Assembly: GCF_900142845.1 (NCBI RefSeq)
Contig: NZ_FSRU01000003.1
Span: forward strand, 744,001 to 808,000
DNA from: Paraburkholderia phenazinium
Lineage (GTDB): Bacteria > Pseudomonadota > Gammaproteobacteria > Burkholderiales > Burkholderiaceae
Reading direction: 5' to 3'
DNA length: 64,000 bases
Numbering within the stretch: position 1 is the first letter of the stretch; each line of letters begins with the position of its first letter. Of the stretch, positions 52,496 through 61,070 are shown one piece after another. The translations under genes were made by a program, and so were the position numbers. The notes beneath the pieces were generated by a model, which worked only from the letters and a program-made list of their open reading frames with translations, had not been told where the DNA came from and made no database searches.

Positions 52496-54517
52496 TCAGC
52501 CGAGTGCGGCTTTGGCCGTCTCTACCACGTTCTCGACGGTGAAGCCGAAATGCTTGAACAACACGCCCGCCGGGGCCGATTCGCCGAACGTGTCGATGCC
52601 GACCACGCCGCCTTCCAGACCCACGTACTTGCGCCAGAAATCCGTCACGCCCGCTTCGATCGCCACGCGGCGCACACCCTTCGGCAGCACGCGCTCGCGG
52701 TATTCGGCGTCCTGCTGGTCGAACACCGTGGTCGCCGGCATCGACACCACGCGCGCCGCGATCCCTTCGCGCGCCAGCGGCTCGACGGCCTTCAGCGCCA
52801 GTTCGACTTCCGAGCCGGTAGCCAGCAGGATGACCTTGCGGGCGACGATCTCGTCGTTCCAGTCGCGCAGCACGTAACCGCCCTTGGCGATGTTGGCGAT
52901 CTGCGCATCCGTGCGTTCCGAGAACAGCAGGTTCTGACGGCTGAAGATCAGGCACGACGGGCCATGATGTTCCACCGCCTGCGTCCAGGACACGGCCGTT
53001 TCGACGGTGTCGGCCGGACGCCAGACTTGCAGATGCGGGATCAGACGCAGGCTCGCGACGTGTTCGATGGACTGGTGGGTCGGGCCGTCTTCGCCGAGGC
53101 CGATCGAGTCGTGCGTGAACACGAAGATCGACGGCGCCTTCATCAGCGCGGCGACGCGCAGCGCGTTGCGGCTGTAGTCGGAGAACGTCAGGAACGTGCC
53201 GCCGAACGCCTTGAAGCCGCCGTGCAGCGCGATACCGTTGATCGCCGCGCTCATGCCGAATTCACGCACGCCGTAGTTGACGTAGTTGCCCGCTGCCTTG
53301 CCTTCCGCGTTCACGCGTACCGGCTTGGCGGCCTTCCAGTTGGTGAGGTTCGAACCGGTCAGGTCGGCCGAGCCGCCGAGCAGTTCGGGCAGCACGGTCG
53401 AGAGGCCTTCGATAGCCTGCTGCGACGCCTTGCGGGTAGCGATGGTTTCCGCGCGTTCGTTCGCGCCGGCGATGATGGCCTGCGCCTTTTCCGCCCAGTC
53501 GGCAGGCAGTTGCTTGGCCATACGGCGCGTGAACTCGGCGGCTTCCTGCGGATACTTGGCCTGGTAGGCGGCGAACGTCTTGTTCCACTCCGACTCGTTT
53601 TGCGCGCCGGCTTCCTTCGCATCCCATGCCGCGTAGACTTCTTGCGGGATCACGAACGGCTCCCACTTCCAGCCGATCTTTTCACGCGTGGCCGCGATTT
53701 CCTTCTCGCCGAGCGGCGCGCCGTGCGAGTCGTGGCTGCCGGCCTTGGTCGGCGCGCCTTCGCCGATCACCGTCTTGCAGCAGATCAGCGTGGGCTTGTC
53801 CGACAGCTTGGCTTGCTTGATGGCCGCGTCCACCGCGTCGACGTCATGGCCGACCACGTTCGGGATCACGTTCCAGCCGTACGCTTCGAAGCGCTTCGGC
53901 GTGTCGTCGTGGAACCAGTGCACCACTTCGCCGTCGATCGAGATGCCGTTGTCATCGTAGAACGCAATCAGCTTGTTCAGCTTCAGCACGCCCGCGAGCG
54001 AGCAGGCTTCGTGCGAGATGCCTTCCATCAGGCAACCGTCGCCGACGAACACGTACGTGTGGTGGTCGACGATCGCCGCGTCCGGCTTGTTGAATTCCGT
54101 GGCCAGCAGCGACTCGGCGAGCGCCATGCCGACTGCATTGGCCAGACCCTGGCCGAGCGGGCCGGTGGTCGTCTCGACGCCCGGCGTGATGCCGTATTCC
54201 GGGTGGCCCGGCGTCTTCGAATGCATTTGCCGGAAGTTCTTCAGTTCTTCGATGGGCAGGTCGTAGCCGGTCAGATGCAGCAGCGAATACAGCAGCATCG
54301 AGCCGTGGCCGTTGGACAGCACGAAGCGGTCGCGGTCGGCCCATTGCGGGTTCTTCGGGTTGTGGCGCAGATGACGCGACCACAGCGCAACGCCGATCTC
54401 GGCCATGCCCATGGGCATGCCGGGGTGGCCGGAATTCGCTTGTTGAACAGCATCCATAGCCAGCGCGCGGATTGCGTTGGCCATCAGGGAGGTGGGGGCG
54501 GGAGACGGGGTCGTCAT
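52496..54517 (-). CDS. tkt: Transketolase
   Basis: A thiamine diphosphate enzyme that moves two-carbon units between sugar phosphates in the pentose phosphate and Calvin pathways. The 673-residue protein has [14 protein letters not shown] at the start, [18 protein letters not shown], the cofactor motif [18 protein letters not shown] (about residue 163), [17 protein letters not shown] and the C-terminal domain. The ATG at 54517 ([10 protein letters not shown]) was chosen; an upstream ATG at 54541 lacks a ribosome site. gapA follows, as is common in betaproteobacteria. Confidence 0.97.
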   Translation of the reverse strand: MTTPSPAPTSLMANAIRALAMDAVQQANSGHPGMPMGMAEIGVALWSRHLRHNPKNPQWADRDRFVLSNGHGSMLLYSLLHLTGYDLPIEELKNFRQMHSKTPGHPEYGITPGVETTTGPLGQGLANAVGMALAESLLATEFNKPDAAIVDHHTYVFVGDGCLMEGISHEACSLAGVLKLNKLIAFYDDNGISIDGEVVHWFHDDTPKRFEAYGWNVIPNVVGHDVDAVDAAIKQAKLSDKPTLICCKTVIGEGAPTKAGSHDSHGAPLGEKEIAATREKIGWKWEPFVIPQEVYAAWDAKEAGAQNESEWNKTFAAYQAKYPQEAAEFTRRMAKQLPADWAEKAQAIIAGANERAETIATRKASQQAIEGLSTVLPELLGGSADLTGSNLTNWKAAKPVRVNAEGKAAGNYVNYGVREFGMSAAINGIALHGGFKAFGGTFLTFSDYSRNALRVAALMKAPSIFVFTHDSIGLGEDGPTHQSIEHVASLRLIPHLQVWRPADTVETAVSWTQAVEHHGPSCLIFSRQNLLFSERTDAQIANIAKGGYVLRDWNDEIVARKVILLATGSEVELALKAVEPLAREGIAARVVSMPATTVFDQQDAEYRERVLPKGVRRVAIEAGVTDFWRKYVGLEGGVVGIDTFGESAPAGVLFKHFGFTVENVVETAKAALG

Positions 54518-54877
54518 GTCGAGTCCGGAGAACGAGTCCAAAAAGCGGGGCGCGGGCGGCGGTCCGGAAGCTCGGCGGCCAGTCTGCTACGGCGCACGGT
54601 GCGGCGCCTAGAGACGCGATACGGGCAGAGCAAACGGACAAGGCTGCAAAGCGTGACATTCTAACAGATGGTTGTGGCCTTTCCCGGCTGGAAACCGCAT
54701 GGGCCGGTGGACTTGCGGTCCGGAACGGCCCGGCTTGCGGCTCGGCTTGCGGCTCGGCTTGCAGTCCGGATGCGGCCCGCATGGCGGTCTGGTTGCGACA
54801 GCCTCCCAATCGGGCCGGGCTTCGACTTTATAATCCGGGCATCGTCAACCGATCGCGCCCGCCGCGCGCCGCCCACC
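54518..54877. other. tkt-speE intergenic region with 12-base tandem repeats and -10 box
   Basis: If speE starts at TTG 54878, about 360 bases separate it from the divergent tkt. The region contains two and a half copies of CGGCTTGCGGCT (54731-54762) and a perfect TATAAT at 54829-54834, about 44 bases before the proposed start. No -35 at the standard distance was found. Confidence 0.45.
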
Positions 54878-55747
54878 TTGAGCGCTCCGCTGCTATTCCA
54901 GCCGACTCCGTACGCCCTGTACGGCTTCCCGAACGCACGGCGGCTCGCGAGTGTCGCCTCGCCGCATCAGCAAATCGAAGTCTGGGACACCCCGCAACTC
55001 GGGCGGCTCTTCACGCTCGACGGCCGCCCAATGACTTCCGTCGGCGACGAGTTCATCTATCACGAATGCATGGTCCACCCGAATGCGCTGGCCCATCCCG
55101 CGCCGCGCCGCGCGCTTGTGCTGGGCGGTGGCGACGGCGGCGCAGCCCGGCAACTGCTGCGGCATCCGGGCATCACGCGGATCGTCGTAGCGGAACTGGA
55201 CGCCGAGGTCGTGCGTCTCACCCGCGAATATCTGCCGCAGGTGCATGGCGGCGCGTTCGACGATCCGCGCGTGGAACTGGTGATCGGCGATGCCGCCGAT
55301 TTCGTCGCGTCCACCGAGGAGCAGTTCGACCTGATCGTATTCGACCTGACGCCGCCCGACTCCCCGGCGGCGAGCCTCTACACGCCGGCGTTCTACGCGC
55401 AGCTAAAGCGCGTGATGAATCCCGCTGCGGCCTTGTCGCTGCACCTCGGCGCGCCCTACTTCCACGCCGCGCCCGCGGCCACGCTGCTCGACGGCCTGCG
55501 CGCCTCGTTTGCCGTCGTGCGCACGATGGGCGCCTTCGTGCCGCTGTACGGCTCGCTATGGATGATGGCTACCGCCAGCGACACGCTCGACCCCGCCGCC
55601 CTCACCCCGGCAGAGCTGACGGAGCGCCTCGCGGCCCGGAAAATCGCCGGTCTCGCCTGGTACGACGCCGAGGCGCATGCCGGACTCTTCTCGGCATCTC
55701 GCGCGGTGCGCGATAAACTAAGTCAATTCTTAAAGCCATCACGGTAA
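54878..55747 (+). CDS. speE: Spermidine synthase (polyamine aminopropyltransferase)
   Basis: Transfers an aminopropyl group from decarboxylated S-adenosylmethionine to putrescine or a related amine. The fold is visible: an N-terminal beta region (VWDTPQLGRLFTLDGRPMTS, VGDEFIYHECMVHP), the SAM-binding motif ALVLGGGDGGAARQLLRH, then VVAELDAEVV, GDAADFV and DLIVFDLTPPD. The frame is open from an ATG at 54668, but the first 70 residues are low-complexity and a perfect TATAAT lies inside them, so a TTG start at 54878 (289 residues, SAPLLFQPTPYALYGF) is preferred. The catalytic aspartate segment reads DLTPPDSPA rather than the usual DxTDPxGP, so it may be a divergent SpeE-like enzyme. Confidence 0.8.
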   Translation: MSAPLLFQPTPYALYGFPNARRLASVASPHQQIEVWDTPQLGRLFTLDGRPMTSVGDEFIYHECMVHPNALAHPAPRRALVLGGGDGGAARQLLRHPGITRIVVAELDAEVVRLTREYLPQVHGGAFDDPRVELVIGDAADFVASTEEQFDLIVFDLTPPDSPAASLYTPAFYAQLKRVMNPAAALSLHLGAPYFHAAPAATLLDGLRASFAVVRTMGAFVPLYGSLWMMATASDTLDPAALTPAELTERLAARKIAGLAWYDAEAHAGLFSASRAVRDKLSQFLKPSR

Positions 55748-55846
55748 CGCGGCGGCAGAATGTGCGGTTGGTCGGCGCGGAGGTCTGGTGCGCCGGCCCC
55801 TGGCCGCGCTGCACTCGCCCCGTTGACCCCGGATCCGGAGAACTCC

Positions 55847-56260
55847 ATGACCGCCTCTCGCCCAGCCGGTGTGCCCTGGTTGACCCCTTATCTCACGGTT
55901 CGCGACGCCCGTGCGGCGATCGCGTTCTTCGAAGCAGCCTTTGGCTTCGAATTGCGCGACAGCGTCCAGGACGACGGTGTCGTCATGCATGTCGAGATGG
56001 TCTATCAAGGCCAGCTAATCGTGATGTTCGCGCCCGAAGGCGCGTTCGGCTCGACGGCGAAGACACCCAAAAGCGCGGGTGCGATTGCACCGCAATCGTT
56101 CTATGTTTATGTCGACGATGTCGACGCGGTTTATGCGCGGGCGCTGGCCGCCGGCGCGAAATCGCTGAGCGAGCCACAGGATCAGTTCTGGGGTGACCGT
56201 TTTGCACAGGTGGAAGACCTGGACGGCTACCGTTGGGCGCTCGCTCGCCACCTTTCGTGA
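55847..56260 (+). CDS. VOC (glyoxalase/bleomycin-resistance) family protein
   Basis: A 137-residue protein with the two beta-alpha-beta-beta-beta modules of the vicinal oxygen chelate fold: TPYLTVRDARAAIAFFEAAF, VMHVEMVYQGQLIVMFAPEG, FYVYVDDVDAVYARALAAGA and DRFAQVEDLDGYRWALARH. The substrate is unknown; related small proteins are often named PhnB-like or glyoxalase-like without proof. GGAG lies six bases before the ATG. It is followed by rsmE after four bases and may be cotranscribed with it. Confidence 0.85.
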   Translation: MTASRPAGVPWLTPYLTVRDARAAIAFFEAAFGFELRDSVQDDGVVMHVEMVYQGQLIVMFAPEGAFGSTAKTPKSAGAIAPQSFYVYVDDVDAVYARALAAGAKSLSEPQDQFWGDRFAQVEDLDGYRWALARHLS

Positions 56261-56264
56261 ACCA

Positions 56265-57020
56265 ATGAGTATTTTCCTGATGCCTCGCTTCTTCGTCGGT
56301 ACCGCCCTCAAGCCCGACGACATCATGCAGCTTCCCGATGACGTCACGCGGCACATCCTCGTTTTACGCCTGCAGCCAGGCGATTCGATCGTGCTGTTCA
56401 ACGGCGAGGGCGGCGAATACAGCGCCGAACTCATCGAAGTGGAACGCCGTTCGGCCACCGTCAAGATTCGCGAATTCCGCGAGATCGAGGTGGAACCGCC
56501 CTATCACCTGACGCTTGCGCAAGGCATCGCCGGCGGCGACAAGATGGACTGGCTGATCGAAAAGGCCGTCGAACTGGGTGCATCCAGTTTCGTGCCGCTC
56601 ACCACTACGCGCAGCGTGGTGCGGCTATCGGGCGAACGGGCACAACGGCGCCATTTGCATTGGCAAGGCATCGTGCGTTCCTCGTGTGAACAGTGCGGGC
56701 GCAATCGCCTGCCCGATGTCGCGCCGGTGCGGGAAATCGCCACCTGGCTTGGCGCGTTGCCTCGCGCACCCGAAGAAGGCGAGTTGCGCCTGTTGTTGTC
56801 GCCGCGCGCGAGCATCAGCTTTACGGCGCTGCCTGCCACACCGCCGCACGGACGCGTGACCTTGCTGATCGGGCCGGAAGGCGGTTTTTCAGCCGCCGAA
56901 GAAGCCGCGGCGACCAGTCACGGCTTCACGGCGGTTGGCCTCGGTCCGCGCGTGTTGCGCACTGAAACCGCGGGTATCGCGGTGCTGGCCGCGCTGGCGG
57001 CGCGCTGGGGCGGGTGGTAA
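56265..57020 (+). CDS. rsmE: 16S rRNA (uracil-1498-N3)-methyltransferase
   Basis: A SPOUT-class methyltransferase that modifies U1498 of 16S rRNA using S-adenosylmethionine. The 251-residue protein begins with MPRFFVGTALKPDDIMQLPD and HILVLRLQPGDSIVLFNGEG (PUA-like part), then GGDKMDWLIEKAVELGASSF, and ends with the knotted cofactor site LLIGPEGGFSAAEE and LGPRVLRTETAGIA. The start may be the ATG at 56265 or that at 56280 (MPRFFV); both have weak ribosome sites. Confidence 0.95.
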   Translation: MSIFLMPRFFVGTALKPDDIMQLPDDVTRHILVLRLQPGDSIVLFNGEGGEYSAELIEVERRSATVKIREFREIEVEPPYHLTLAQGIAGGDKMDWLIEKAVELGASSFVPLTTTRSVVRLSGERAQRRHLHWQGIVRSSCEQCGRNRLPDVAPVREIATWLGALPRAPEEGELRLLLSPRASISFTALPATPPHGRVTLLIGPEGGFSAAEEAAATSHGFTAVGLGPRVLRTETAGIAVLAALAARWGGW

Positions 57021-57124
57021 GCATGTCGAAGTGTCGGCACTCGGCGTGAACGCTGGCGCTGGCGTCGGCACCGCGATCAATGCGAGACGAGAGACCATCA
57101 CACCGGTAACCGTAGTGCCAACCA

Positions 57125-57160
57125 AAAGCAAAGGCCCGCCAATCGGCGGGCCTTTGCTTT
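57125..57160. terminator. Bidirectional terminator after rsmE
   Basis: A 16-bp perfect stem (arm AAAGCAAAGGCCCGCC, loop AATC) lies between rsmE and the convergent barstar-like gene, with A and T runs at the ends. Confidence 0.9.
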
Positions 57161-57190
57161 GTTCAACTATTCGTATTGGATCAGTTTCGA

Positions 57191-57751
57191 TCAGGCGAAC
57201 GAATAAAACACGCGGAATGCCACCTTGCGCTCGGCCCAGAATTCCGCCGCTTCGCGGAACACGTCGAGCAGCGTCTCGCGCCCTTCCTTGTCAAATTTCT
57301 GCGCCACCGGCAGCGCCTCCAGCACGATTACGAAGCCGGGCTGCGTGCCCGCCTTGGCGACCAGGTCGGTCAGACAATCGTAGAGGGCGTCGTAATTTTT
57401 GCCGAAATGCTTCGGAAACAGAAATGAAGTCGCAATCGTTTCGAGGACTTCCTGCTTCGATTGCGCATTCGCGCAATGCGCATACAGAAAGTGCTGGCCA
57501 AGCTGGTTGGCTTCGTCAGCGAGATCCTGCACGCGAAACGCGCGGATCGACTGTACGATGTTCGGTCGTACGGTCTTGAAAAGACTCATAGGCCCCTCGT
57601 TCGATGAAAGCACAGTGCTGGCTTCGCTCTGGGTGTCCCGTCCGTCACCGGCGGTGCGCATCTGCATGACACGCTGAAACAGATTGCCGTCGCCGGCCGC
57701 GAAAAGATCCGTCGCGACTCCGGAGTCGTGCGCGTAGACGTTGTCGCTCAT
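57191..57751 (-). CDS. Barstar-family RNase inhibitor
   Basis: A protein of about 186 residues. The C-terminal part (after residue 54) is a barstar-like domain; its core FPKHFGKNYDALYDCLTDLV matches the barstar helix that plugs the active site of barnase-type RNases, including the aspartate of YDALYD. The N-terminal 54 residues (MSDNVYAHDSGVATDLFAAG...) are an extension; a shorter start at 57589 (MSLFKTVRPN) is possible, as is an ATG at 57760. The gene starts 16 bases after the stop of the secreted RNase gene, so the two form a coupled enzyme-inhibitor pair that protects the cytoplasm. Confidence 0.9.
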   Translation of the reverse strand: MSDNVYAHDSGVATDLFAAGDGNLFQRVMQMRTAGDGRDTQSEASTVLSSNEGPMSLFKTVRPNIVQSIRAFRVQDLADEANQLGQHFLYAHCANAQSKQEVLETIATSFLFPKHFGKNYDALYDCLTDLVAKAGTQPGFVIVLEALPVAQKFDKEGRETLLDVFREAAEFWAERKVAFRVFYSFA

Positions 57752-57767
57752 GCCGTTCATCCCGATG

Positions 57768-58196
57768 TCATTCAACAATACGATTAAAACTCGTGTAGTG
57801 GTCGTCCGAGTAGTAGCAGTTATCGGTCCGCTGTAGCGGACCCCCACAGACAATGCGCCGCGCGCCGCGATTGTGGGCACGCGGCGTAGGAACGGTGTAT
57901 TCGTGATAATAGCCGCGCCGGTGCGGCGGCAGCAGCCTTTCGTGGTTGCCGAATACGATGCCGTCCTTCTCATACGGGTAAGGCCCGCCTGCGGCAATCA
58001 AGTTCAAAGTATTGACTGCTTCACGCGGCAATTGCGCCACCGCGATGGTGCCCTGCACCTGATTATTGCTGTCGCCGGGTGTCGCGCCGGGTGTCGAATA
58101 GTCCCGCGCAAACGCGCCGGTGACCATGCTCCCGCACAAACTGCCAAACGCCAGGGCGCCGATGAGCACGCCGCTGCGGAGCCACTTGCGTGCCAT
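57768..58196 (-). CDS. Secreted guanyl-preferring RNase (RNase Sa/N1, barnase-like)
   Basis: A 142-residue secreted ribonuclease. A signal peptide (RSGVLIGALAFGSL, cleavage likely after AFA at residue 30) precedes the mature enzyme. The microbial RNase signature is complete: GGPYPYEKDGIVFGN, GYYHEYTVPTPRAHNRGARR and DHYTSF, with likely catalytic Glu99, the Arg113/114 pair and His133; Cys117 and Cys127 may pair. Such enzymes cut single-stranded RNA after guanine. The inhibitor gene follows after 16 bases on the same strand. Confidence 0.92.
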   Translation of the reverse strand: MARKWLRSGVLIGALAFGSLCGSMVTGAFARDYSTPGATPGDSNNQVQGTIAVAQLPREAVNTLNLIAAGGPYPYEKDGIVFGNHERLLPPHRRGYYHEYTVPTPRAHNRGARRIVCGGPLQRTDNCYYSDDHYTSFNRIVE

Positions 58197-58344
58197 GAAT
58201 CAGGATTCCCGCTGTTAGATCACGAGTTTGACGACCATGAAAGACGTAAGGGTATCGCTAATGGCCCCTGGAATCAACGTTCGCCCGGCAAACGGAAGGT
58301 TCCAATGTTGCAGCAAAACGCCGTTTGCGCCGCCTTGACGATTC

Positions 58345-58524
58345 TTGACAGATTTTTTTATCGCAATCGAGATAAAATTAACTCGACGGTGAAATCCGGA
58401 ATGAGTGCGTCTGATCCGCTCGATTCCGGGCGCTTCGGAGGTGGAGATACCGTCGTTTCATCTTTTTTGGGTGACAATCCCCTGTACACCCTGCGGCGTG
58501 CCCATTGCGGGCACGCCTTTTTTT
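58345..58524 (+). ncRNA. Candidate small RNA upstream of a strong orphan terminator
   Basis: Between the divergent RNase gene and the convergent end of maeB lies a plus-strand unit with no open frame of note. It has TTGACA at 58345-58350, a near-perfect 10-bp hairpin (CCGGAAT-GAG at 58396-58405 pairing with CTC and ATTCCGG at 58419-58429), and a strong intrinsic terminator: 9-bp GGCGTGCCC/GGGCACGCC (58495-58517) followed by seven T. No plus-strand protein gene ends here, so the terminator must end some RNA. The start and function are unknown; spacing of the -10 (TAAAAT, 58373-58378) is longer than ideal. Confidence 0.5.
58495..58524 (+). terminator. Orphan intrinsic terminator on the plus strand
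   Basis: A 9-bp GC-rich stem, a 5-nt loop and seven T on the plus strand only. The minus strand, where maeB ends 40 bases away, has no T-run after the stem, so this is not the maeB terminator. Confidence 0.88.
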
Positions 58525-58565
58525 CGCCCGGTGGCGCGTTGCGGCCCCGCAGACGGGGCCTTCGT

Positions 58566-60860
58566 TTAACGCGCGGCGATCACGTCCGCAACCAGCAGCG
58601 CCGTCATATTGACGATCCGGCGCACGGTGGCCGAAGCGGTCAGCACATGCACCGGCTTCGCAGCGCCCAGCAGGATCGGGCCAATCGCAATGTTATTGCC
58701 AGCCGCCGTCTTGAGCAGGTTGTACGAAATGTTGGCGGCGTCGATGTTCGGCATCACCAGCAGGTTCGCATCGCCTTCGAGCGTCGATTCGGGCAGCACT
58801 TCGCGGCGCAGGTTGTGATCCAATGCGACGTCGCCGTGCATCTCGCCGTCCACTTGCAGGTCCGGCGCGCGTTCGCGCAAGATCTCGAGCGTGTCGCGCA
58901 TCTTCTGGGCCGTCGGCGCATTGCTCGTGCCGAAGTTCGAATGCGACACCAGCGCAATCTTCGGCTCGATGCCGAAGCGGCGCACCTCCTCGGCCGCCAT
59001 GATCGTGATCTCGGCGAGCTGCTCGGGCGTCGGATCGACGTTCACGTGCGTGTCGACGAGGAAAATCTGCCGGCCCGGCAGCACCAGGCCGTTCATCGCC
59101 GCGTAGACATTGCGGCCTTCCTTCTTGCCGATCACCTGATCGATGAAGTGCAGGTGGCGGTGCGTCGTGCTGACCGTGCCGCAGATCATGCCGTCCGCTT
59201 CGCCCTTGTTGACCAGCATCGCGCCGATCAGCGTGGTGCGGCGGCGCATTTCGAGCTTGGCCATCTGCGCGCTGATGCCCTTGCGCGCCATCAGCTTGTG
59301 ATACGACTGCCAGAAGTCGCGGTAACGCTCGTCGTGGTCGGTGTTGACCACCGTGTAGTCCTGACCGTTGACGAGACGCAGGCCATAGCGCGCAATGCGC
59401 TCCTCGATCACAGCCGGACGGCCGATCAGGATCGGCTTGGCCAGCTTTTCGTCGACGATGATCTGCAGGGCACGCAGCACGCGCTCTTCTTCGCCTTCCG
59501 CGAATACGATGCGCTTTTTCTCCGGTTCGACGCCGCGCGCCAACTGGAAAATCGGCTTCATCGTCGTGCCGCTGTGGTACACGAACTGCTGCAGATGCTG
59601 TTCGTAGGCCTCCATGTCTTCAATCGGACGCTCGGCGACACCCGAATCCATCGCGGCTTTCGCCACGGCGGGCGCAACCTTGACGATCAGGCGCGGATCG
59701 AACGGCTTCGGAATCAGATAGGCCGGCCCAAACGACAGGTCCTGAATGCCATAAGCCGTCGCGACGATGTCGCTCTGCTCCTGGCGCGCCAGTTCGGCGA
59801 TCGCGTTGACCGCGGCAATTTCCATTTCCCGCGTCACGGTCGTGGCGCCGGCATCCAGCGCGCCGCGGAACAGGAACGGGAACACCAGAACGTTGTTCAC
59901 CTGGTTCGGGTAGTCAGTGCGTCCCGTGCACAGCACGGCGTCCGGGCGCACTTCGAGCGCCAGTTCCGGCAGGATTTCCGGGTTCGGGTTCGCCAGCGCG
60001 AGGATCAGCGGCTTGTCCGCCATCTGCTTGACCATGTCCTGCTTCAGGACGCCGCCGGCCGACAGGCCGAGGAAAATGTCCGCGCCGCCAATCGCTTCAG
60101 CCAGGGTGCGGGCGTCGGTTTCGCGTGCGAAGCGTTCCTTGTCCGGGTCCATCAGCTCGGTACGACCCTTGTAGACCACGCCGGCCAGGTCGGTCACGGT
60201 GATGTTCTCGAGCGGCAGGCCAATGTCGACCAGCAGGTCCAGACAGGCCAGCGCCGCAGCGCCTGCGCCGGAGGAGACCAGCTTGACCTGCTTGATGTCC
60301 TTGCCGACAACCTTCAGACCGTTGGTGATGGCCGCCGCGACGACGATCGCCGTGCCGTGCTGGTCGTCGTGGAACACCGGAATCTTCATGCGCTTGCGGC
60401 ATTCGCGTTCCACGATGAAGCAGTCCGGCGCCTTGATGTCTTCCAGGTTGATGCCGCCGAAGGTCGGTTCGAGCGCGGCGATCACGTCCACCAGCTTGTG
60501 CGGGTCGGACTCGTTCAGCTCGATGTCGAACACGTCGATGCCGGCGAACTTCTTGAACAGCACCGCCTTGCCTTCCATGACCGGCTTCGAGGCGAGCGGG
60601 CCGATGTTGCCGAGGCCCAGCACCGCGGTGCCGTTCGTCACGACGCCGACCAGGTTGCTGCGCGCGGTGAAACGGGCGGCATTCAGCGGGTTCTCGACAA
60701 TCTCCTCGCACGCGAACGCGACGCCGGGTGAATACGCCAGCGCGAGGTCGCGCTGATTGATCATCTGCTTGGTCGGCGCGATCGCGATCTTCCCAGGGGT
60801 CGGGAACTCGTGATAATCGAGAGCGGCTTCGCGGAGTTTGCTATTGACGGGATTCGACAT
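58566..60860 (-). CDS. maeB: NADP-dependent malic enzyme, MaeB type, fused to phosphotransacetylase-like domain
   Basis: Decarboxylates malate to pyruvate with reduction of NADP+. The 764-residue protein has an N-terminal malic enzyme domain (residues 1 to about 430): YHEFPTPGKIAIAPTK, LALAYSPGVAFACEEI, GGINLEDIKAPDCF, FHDDQHGTAIVVAAA and LVSSGAGAAALACLDLL. The C-terminal half (after about 440) resembles phosphotransacetylase (VFAEGEEERVLRALQI, ALVSHSNFGTS, DGEMHGDVAL) and in MaeB is regulatory, not catalytic. The ATG at 60860 (MSNPVNSKLRE) was chosen; the frame extends 15 codons further. A 952-codon frame on the other strand is a shadow. Confidence 0.96.
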   Translation of the reverse strand: MSNPVNSKLREAALDYHEFPTPGKIAIAPTKQMINQRDLALAYSPGVAFACEEIVENPLNAARFTARSNLVGVVTNGTAVLGLGNIGPLASKPVMEGKAVLFKKFAGIDVFDIELNESDPHKLVDVIAALEPTFGGINLEDIKAPDCFIVERECRKRMKIPVFHDDQHGTAIVVAAAITNGLKVVGKDIKQVKLVSSGAGAAALACLDLLVDIGLPLENITVTDLAGVVYKGRTELMDPDKERFARETDARTLAEAIGGADIFLGLSAGGVLKQDMVKQMADKPLILALANPNPEILPELALEVRPDAVLCTGRTDYPNQVNNVLVFPFLFRGALDAGATTVTREMEIAAVNAIAELARQEQSDIVATAYGIQDLSFGPAYLIPKPFDPRLIVKVAPAVAKAAMDSGVAERPIEDMEAYEQHLQQFVYHSGTTMKPIFQLARGVEPEKKRIVFAEGEEERVLRALQIIVDEKLAKPILIGRPAVIEERIARYGLRLVNGQDYTVVNTDHDERYRDFWQSYHKLMARKGISAQMAKLEMRRRTTLIGAMLVNKGEADGMICGTVSTTHRHLHFIDQVIGKKEGRNVYAAMNGLVLPGRQIFLVDTHVNVDPTPEQLAEITIMAAEEVRRFGIEPKIALVSHSNFGTSNAPTAQKMRDTLEILRERAPDLQVDGEMHGDVALDHNLRREVLPESTLEGDANLLVMPNIDAANISYNLLKTAAGNNIAIGPILLGAAKPVHVLTASATVRRIVNMTALLVADVIAAR

Positions 60861-61070
60861 AAGGCGGGCTTGGAAGTGCAGATTAGAATAGGTGTTCGAC
60901 GGCATTGTAGCGCCAATCCCTGACGCGATTCCTTCAATCAGGGCACAGGTGCCGCGACCGAAACAGGGCCAACGGCAACGAAGCCGTCCGCCCGGCGCAT
61001 TTGCGGCGACGCAGCATTATCACCGTACAATGCGCGCCGTTAGCCGCTTTTCCGTGCACGGATCCCCATC

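Noticed and set aside
52373..54664. 763-codon plus-strand frame across transketolase
   Set aside because: Antisense shadow; translation is Arg/Val/Asp-rich without domains.
54731..54762. 12-base direct repeats considered as a CRISPR array
   Set aside because: Units are contiguous with no spacers and only about two and a half copies; a simple tandem duplication.
57873..60731. 952-codon plus-strand frame across the RNase gene and maeB
   Set aside because: Antisense shadow of two well-supported genes; no family features.
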